A stretch of 64,000 nucleotides of DNA, taken from NCBI GenBank assembly GCA_019321725.1, contig CM033120.1:9491694-9555693 (forward strand). Direction: 5' to 3'. The notes beneath the pieces are model-generated. The model was not told the DNA's origin. It made no database searches and worked only from the letters and a program-made list of their open reading frames with translations. The DNA is from Paulownia fortunei. Taxonomy: Eukaryota > Streptophyta > Magnoliopsida > Lamiales > Paulowniaceae. A program made the translations under genes and the position numbers. Each line of letters begins with the position of its first letter. Position 1 is the stretch's first letter. This document shows positions 58,090 to 64,000 of the stretch, in pieces.

Positions 58090-60892
58090 TGTAACACCCC
58101 CATTTCCTACACAACCATATATATTGTATAATATGACATGATAGAACCTGTGTGCATACATGGAATATTTTATTTTTTTGTAACATTTTAAGAAAAGCTA
58201 AATCACTTCTTACATACACAACCCTGTTTAAAATAGAAGGATCAGTATTTATATAAAAACACAACACCCACAACGACCACAATATTTACATACTTATTTA
58301 CAGTAAAGTTTTAAAAGAGAAATATAGTACCAATCTTTAAAAAACATAATACACCAGACTCAAAATATAACAAGCCAACAAAATAGCCCAACAGGTCGTC
58401 ATCCATGTACACACTCCCTCAAACACCTGCAGGAGCTCCAACAGCCGACCAGCCAGCCAAAGATACTTCAAGTATCATTGTACTCACCTACAATGCATAA
58501 ACTATATGAGCTAACACTCAGCAAGTAAAGATTATGCATGTCAAAGAATAATCCACAATATCAAGTCATGCAACTCAAAATGCTATGCTCACAATGCAAT
58601 TTTATGCATTAAAATATTTCTCTCAAAATCATTTATTTCTTAGGCCCCTGACCAACGCTACTATCTCATGCACCGGAAAAGAGCTCTGTATACCGCCATA
58701 ATCCAATGGCCAATAATCATATAAGCATGCAAATCCATGCATACTCATACGCATGCAAATCCATGCACGCGAACCTGCAAATCCATGCATAATACCATGC
58801 AAATCCATGCATGCTTCGGTACACTAGTAGTGGTCAACAAAACATTTTCCTTTCTCTGAATCATGCCGTGCAATGCAAGATTTATCACAATGCTAGTATA
58901 TGATGCATGCACGTGTTAATGACAATGCCCATGTATGTATGCTCAATGTAGTTGCAAATGAATCTTTACTTACCTTTCACTTGGTTGGTGGCTTAGTCTA
59001 AATTTGTTTAGTATTCCTCTCCAACCTTAGATGTAAAATAGCCTGTAATATTACCCAACATCAATCACCATTCCCAATTTGGCAAGTTGAAAGCACAAAA
59101 TCTCATACTAGACCTTAAACACCAAGCTATAAGTTAACAATCAAGCTTTCACAAACTAGAACCCAATATAGCCCCTCAAATCCTCAATTTCTCATTTTAA
59201 ATGCATGCAAACATCATGTAATTGAAGTATTATAACTCTAATAGCATGTACCTAATTGTTAACACTCAATAGCAACATATCAAGGTTGAAACATGCTAAG
59301 TGATCAAATGTGGCAGATTCACATTTTCATATTTTCTTGCTGTCAAGTTTAGTTGCATGATAATTTTAACATCCCTAAGCATATCCAATCACTCCCAAAT
59401 TTTTACCACACTTATATAACATGTATATAAATGTAACCATATCATAGAATTGCTAAAAATCACGGATATAGCTTCCCAAGTTCAGCTCTCTTCACGACAT
59501 ACTGAAACAGATTGTTTCCTACCGTGACAGTTTTGCACACTTCATGACATTGATGGTTTTGGCACCCTTAAGTATATTCAATCACTCCAACATTTTCACC
59601 ATACTTAGATATCATATATAAGGAGACAACCAGGTCATATTATTACCAAAATTAATGGATTTAGCTCCCTTAATTCAGTTTCCTTCACAGCACACCAAAA
59701 CAGATTTTGCTATTTTGGCAGTTTGAGTGTTTCTCCAATATCATTCTCTATTTCAATTTCAAACTGATAAAACCTCATTCCAATACTCTTAACTCATATA
59801 TGGTCATGTAAATGATAATAATTATAGGTTTTATTCAACATACCATACACTTTTGAAGCCTAAAACACAAGAAAACAGTAAGATGGCAGTTTCTGCCACA
59901 AGTATTTCCTATTAAGTGTTTGTGATCAAAACCCCTTTCTTTGAGCACCAAAGTCTAACTAAAAACTTCCTAACACTTTTATAAGAGATATTGAAAGCTT
60001 AATAAACCATAAAACCATTCATAATAATCTGAAAAACCAAAGGCAAAACCGTAGATAAGTGTTACCTATGCAGATTTTGAGGCTAACTTGATGGTAATCA
60101 CTTCTTCTTTGCTTTTATTTCAACTTGGAATCAATTTGGATCACTTGGAGACCTTAAGGTGTGTGTTTGGAAGATGAAAATGGCTGAAATGAGGATCTGG
60201 TCGTTGCTTAAGGATGAAGGGCTTGAGGTGTTAGCTTGAGATGTTAGCTTAAGCTTAATAAGAAAGCATGAGGTGGCAAGTAAATGGCAAATCTGATTTT
60301 CTCTCTTATCTTGCAGCCCTAATCTTGTGTGTCTCATCTATTTTTATTTGGTTGCAACCTATCTTAATCACCATTCATTCCCATAGGTAATTCCTACGTC
60401 CGTTCATTCGATCTCCAAACCAATTCGCATCCGATTCTTAAAGAATTATCTAGTTTGCATTTCTAAAATCATATGCACATAAGGGCTTTGTAATATGATA
60501 CTTAAATCATATTATATCATGTCCAATATCCCAAGTATGCTAATTTACAAATATATACTTTTGAAATAACTTGATCAAATCAAATTAAACCGTATAAGGT
60601 TACTAGTAACACTTTTAACACTTCCAAAATTATAACCTATATATCCCATCTATATCTAATATTGATCCACCTCATTTTCTTCTTATTTCAATATAAAATC
60701 AACTACTTAGATTAAGAAATTCAATAACTAATATCATGCAAGAGCTTCAGAATTAAGTTTAATATTCAAGAATGTCGTATAAAATGAAATGAATTATGCA
60801 ATGCCAATAGAAATGCAAATAGCATATAAAATTAACATGTAATGCATGAATCATATTTGGCCATGTGAGTAGTAAGAGGCTCGGGTATCACA
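58090..60892 (-). repeat. 5' LTR of the young gypsy element
   Basis: It is 2803 bp. It lacks 73 bp present in the 3' LTR; the junction is at gctcaatg followed by tagttgc, near 58947, with a 2-bp TG microhomology. Confidence 0.95.
58246..58255 (-). promoter_or_regulatory. Probable TATA box in the 5' LTR
   Basis: The minus strand reads TATATAAATA about 156-165 bp from the inner LTR end. The same box is in the 3' LTR at 50654-50663 and near 13548 in the old element. Transcription would start some 30 bp downstream, near 58215. No start site was measured. Confidence 0.5.
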
Positions 60893-61049
60893 GTTCCATC
60901 CCTTCTACTCTTGTTGAAAATTTCACTTTACCCCCCTTACTCTCAATTGTCTCACTTTACACGCTTGTACTCTCATTCTATTTTCATTTACCCCTTGTAT
61001 TCTCATTGTCTCCCTTTACCCTCTGTACTATTAAAAAATAACCAAATTG

Positions 61050-61940
61050 CCATTACTTAATATTTTTGCTGGAATTACTTCAAAATATTTTAATATTATT
61101 ATATTTGTATTTATGTTCTAATAGCATTTTCAACTTGATTAATTAATACTTAACATGAAATTCTATTAAAATTTTATTGTTATTAAATTTTCGTAGTTAT
61201 TTTTTAATTCAACATAGTTCCTACTAAATTAGTACACAGTAGAATACTTTTTATTAACTAATACACTTTACTTATGAATGTTCTACTCATTATATATTTA
61301 AAGAATATATAATGTAATTCTATTAATATTTTATTAAACAAGTAAAATATTAGTAATAATTTTTTTATTATTAATGAAAATTATCATACGTTCATAGAAA
61401 CTATGTTATATACAAAATTACTCATTATCATCAAGTAGTAGTAATAAAATCAAATACTAAAGTGATATGAAAACACTATGTGGAAGCGATTGGAACATGC
61501 ATTTAAATTTGAAGTAGTGGTTTTATTTTGAACTTGAAATTTAATGTAGTATCTATTAAATAATGATAATTCAAATATTCATAATTTATTTAATATTATT
61601 AAATTAAACTTAAAAATACTTTTTTTGTATTTAACATTATTTCTATAAAATTTTGATAATTTCATTAATAATAAAATATTTGTTACTATTATTTTACATA
61701 TTTAACAAAATATTATCTAGAATTATATTATAAATTTTTCATCTTTATGATGAGTAGAAAATTTATAATTAAAATATAATAGCTAATAAAATATATCTTA
61801 AGTTATAGAAATTTAACAGGATCTATGTTAATAAAAATATAGCCATAAAATTTAAGTACAAAATTTATTTCAATGAATTTAATGTTAAGTGTTGATAATA
61901 AATACAAGTCTACTAATTTTAGAATATTTTAAAATATTTC
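61050..61940. other. AT-rich core of the second TIR element
   Basis: No coding signal. Short tat/ata-rich inverted repeats only. Confidence 0.45.
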
Positions 61941-62382
61941 ATTATAAATAATAGGGCAATTGAGTTACTTTTAAGAGTATAAGGGATAAAGTAAGATAAT
62001 GAGAGTACAAGGGCTAAAGTGAGACAGAATAAGAGTACAATAAAGTAAAGTGATACTCAATAAAAATAGAAGGGGTAAAGTAAAATTGACTCTGAGTAAT
62101 TATATGATAGGAGAGCATAGAGAAATAAATTCACATCCTGATAGGAGAATATTAAAGATTTATTTTGTTATAGTAGAGTAGATTGATTATGAATTCTACT
62201 ATACAAAGTAAGGACGTGCAATAGTAACATATTTGGACAAGTTCACTAAAATTTAGTGTCTTCTCCTGATATAAAAATTATACATGATTTTTAAATCTGT
62301 GTACTATATTTGATAATAAAACTAGAATATGGAATTGTGATAATCATGACACATTATATATAAGTCTAAAACTCCAAAAGAT

Positions 62383-62885
62383 ATGAAGCTAAATTCCTTA
62401 ATCGTTTCATACAAACTCGTTACTGGAGCATATGTCAAAGATCTTTCCAAAATAGACAAGGTAAATGCTCCAGTTCCTGATGTTGCTCCGCGTGCTCAAC
62501 CCGATGTACAACATCACCAACTTTTTTGGTTCATTTGGAATATGAACTGGCTAATATTCAAAGGCAGATGTAATTCTGGAATGCCAAAGAAACTGAAGTT
62601 CTTCAACTGATTAGAGAACAACAATAGTCTGCACCTGCACCCACTAAGTAGCAAAATACTCCTTCTTCAAGTTCTGATGATCTATCTTTGTACTTTTTTG
62701 CTCAAAAAGGGGAAGAAATTAGCAGAGCAACAATAGTAGACACGAAAAGGGAAACAGACACACAGAGGGAGTCTGATGATGATGCACTTGTATCTGAGGA
62801 TGAGGAGGCAACAAGGAGGAAGAGGAAGAAGATGTTGAGGAGGAAGCAGATGATGAAGATTAAGGAAGTGATGATGGGATGCTAA
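62383..62885 (+). pseudogene. Decayed coding remnant: coiled-coil then acidic/basic tail
   Basis: 62383-62520 reads VTGAYVKDLSKIDKVNAPVPDVAP. A frame change and stops follow, but another frame gives ELANIQRQM, then AKETEVLQLIREQQ, which looks like a heptad coiled coil. Then comes a Ser-rich stretch and, at 62688-62885, an acidic Asp/Glu stretch passing into Lys/Arg. This layout is seen at the C-termini of transposon-associated plant proteins, but I do not recognise a specific family. Confidence 0.4.
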
Positions 62886-64000
62886 TGAGGAAGGCGGTGA
62901 TAAGATGATAACTGATCATCACTATTTTCTACTTTAACTTTGCAAACATTTTACTTTGATTTTTAAATTAGTGGTGTATCACTCCAAACGATCATTTTGC
63001 TTCCTTCTCTATTTTTTTGGATATTACTGCTTTTCTTGGTACTTGTTGCATGCAGGGGAGTAGTACCAGTGTGATTTGTCTTTGATGTGATAATTATAGT
63101 GTTGCAACACTGATGTGCCAACACAATGGTACTATTGATAATTTGAATTATAAAAACCTGCATTTTATTTAGAGGGAAAGTTGAAGTTGATTTTGACCAA
63201 AAATAACAAAATAAAGAATGATATTATATAAATATTGGAATTTATTGAAACTGTTACTTTGTACAGTAGATAAGTGTTGCAACATTGATGATACAGGGTT
63301 TAATAAGTTAATTGTTTAAATTTTATTTAATTTGTGTAGGTTTCTATAATTCAAGGATTTTGGAAATACTTATTTTAAGTATGTTGCGAGATCAAATTAG
63401 AGATAAATGTGCTTAAATTCAAAATATTCTTGATTTGGTTTGATAATGAACGAGAAGATCTTGGAGGATTTTCAAGATAAGGAAAAAAATCAAGATAATG
63501 ATGAAGTCAAGATCTTGGAGGATCTTTGAGGGGATTTGATTGGTATATTTGAGCTGCATAAAAAGCAAGTTTCTACCTTGATGGAATATGTGGATGAACT
63601 ATATAGTACCACAAAGTGATTCAAGTGTGAAACAACTGCACTCATAGTCATTATTCAGGAAAAGAAGGTGAAAGGTTTTTGGGAGATGACAACATCAGTC
63701 ATTTAATGAGTTTAAAGTTGGAGGGAGTCTAGCAGTACTGATTAAAGTAAAGGAAGCTAGCAGAAACAACTAATTGGTGGATTGCAAAAAATGTTCTTCA
63801 ATTCGAGAGGGAGTTTTTAAATTGATTTAATTCTATATATTGTATTATGTATAATTGATACTAATTAGTGATTCTTTCTTTTGTGGGCGACCTAGTATAT
63901 GTAGGATGCTTTGTATTTGAAGCAAGTAAAAAATTATTATGTTCATTTCATATTTTTATTGCATATTTCAACTAAATATTATAACACTATTAACAACATT
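62886..64000. other. Non-coding AT-rich end of window
   Basis: No gene or clear repeat was recognised to the end of the window. Confidence 0.4.

Larger units (their letters stand above)
50498..60892 (-). mobile_element. Very young Ty3/gypsy LTR retrotransposon (chromovirus/Tekay-like), 10.4 kb
   Basis: It is complete from LTR to LTR with a perfect target duplication gttcc (50493-50497 and 60893-60897). In element direction: 5' LTR 58090-60892, iMet primer site, gag, protease, RT, RNase H, integrase, purine tract, 3' LTR 50498-53371. By eye the LTRs differ at about five bases plus two 1-bp indels and one 73-bp deletion. This implies insertion within roughly the last 10^5 years at usual plant rates. 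The coding region nevertheless has one stop and ten frame breaks. The clade is inferred from LTR ends, domain order and a chromodomain-like C-terminus. Confidence 0.93.
50487..62092. mobile_element. Second TIR element (Mutator-like), left TIR split by a gypsy insertion
   Basis: 60898-61050 and 61940-62092 are inverted copies rich in ctttaccc/gggtaaag words. The right arm extends past the point where the left arm is interrupted. Its missing outer 11 bp (gggttagttcc, 50487-50497) lie on the other side of the gypsy element. The flanks are taaataatt (50478-50486) and tgagtaatt (62093-62101), a 9-bp duplication with two A/G differences. Net length without the gypsy element is about 1.2 kb; the centre is AT-rich and non-coding. 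Family assignment is from structure only. Confidence 0.58.

Overview
The window is AT-rich plant nuclear DNA, most likely from a eudicot; the species cannot be told from the sequence. The evidence is several families of plant LTR retrotransposons (Ty1/copia, a chromovirus-like Ty3/gypsy group, and Athila/Tat-like Ty3/gypsy), TIR elements of Mutator type, an F-box/FBA gene fragment and a LOG-family (cytokinin-activating) pseudogene. No intact conventional host gene was found. All coordinates and identities were read by eye.

Layout: 1-2593 is the 3' part of a decayed copia element with its 3' LTR. 3084-4154 is a roughly 1.07-kb element with long TIRs. 4530-4850 is a purine (GA) tract. 5393-13721 is an old gypsy element (+) inserted beside an (AT)n(AC)n microsatellite. 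14970-15451 may be a solo LTR. 17015-17623 is a truncated F-box gene. About 17.6-22.3 kb is mostly non-coding, with a 94-bp tandem duplication and a strong G-quadruplex motif.

22347-50251 is one 27.9-kb nest. An Athila/Tat-like element on the minus strand (TSD ATAGT) keeps gag and protease but has no recognisable reverse transcriptase or integrase. It was split by a minus-strand copia element (23856-33423, TSD ATACC), which carries an 88-bp GC-rich minisatellite near its leader. It was split again by a plus-strand Athila-like element (34322-45742). That inner element carries, between the end of pol and the 3' LTR, an intronless and nearly full-length LOG-family coding sequence (42256-42931). 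This host-gene passenger is the most interesting item here.

50487-62092 is a second TIR element (net length about 1.2 kb). Its left TIR was split by a very young gypsy element on the minus strand (50498-60892, TSD GTTCC). The two LTRs of that element differ by about five substitutions, two 1-bp indels and one 73-bp deletion. Its polyprotein is nevertheless broken at ten places, every one a one-base contraction of a homopolymer. It also has one gag stop codon and an Asp-to-Asn change at a presumed integrase catalytic position. The last 2 kb hold a decayed coiled-coil/acidic coding remnant and AT-rich sequence.

The genes do not form operons or pathways. What links them is transposition history: target-site duplications and nesting give the relative order of insertion.
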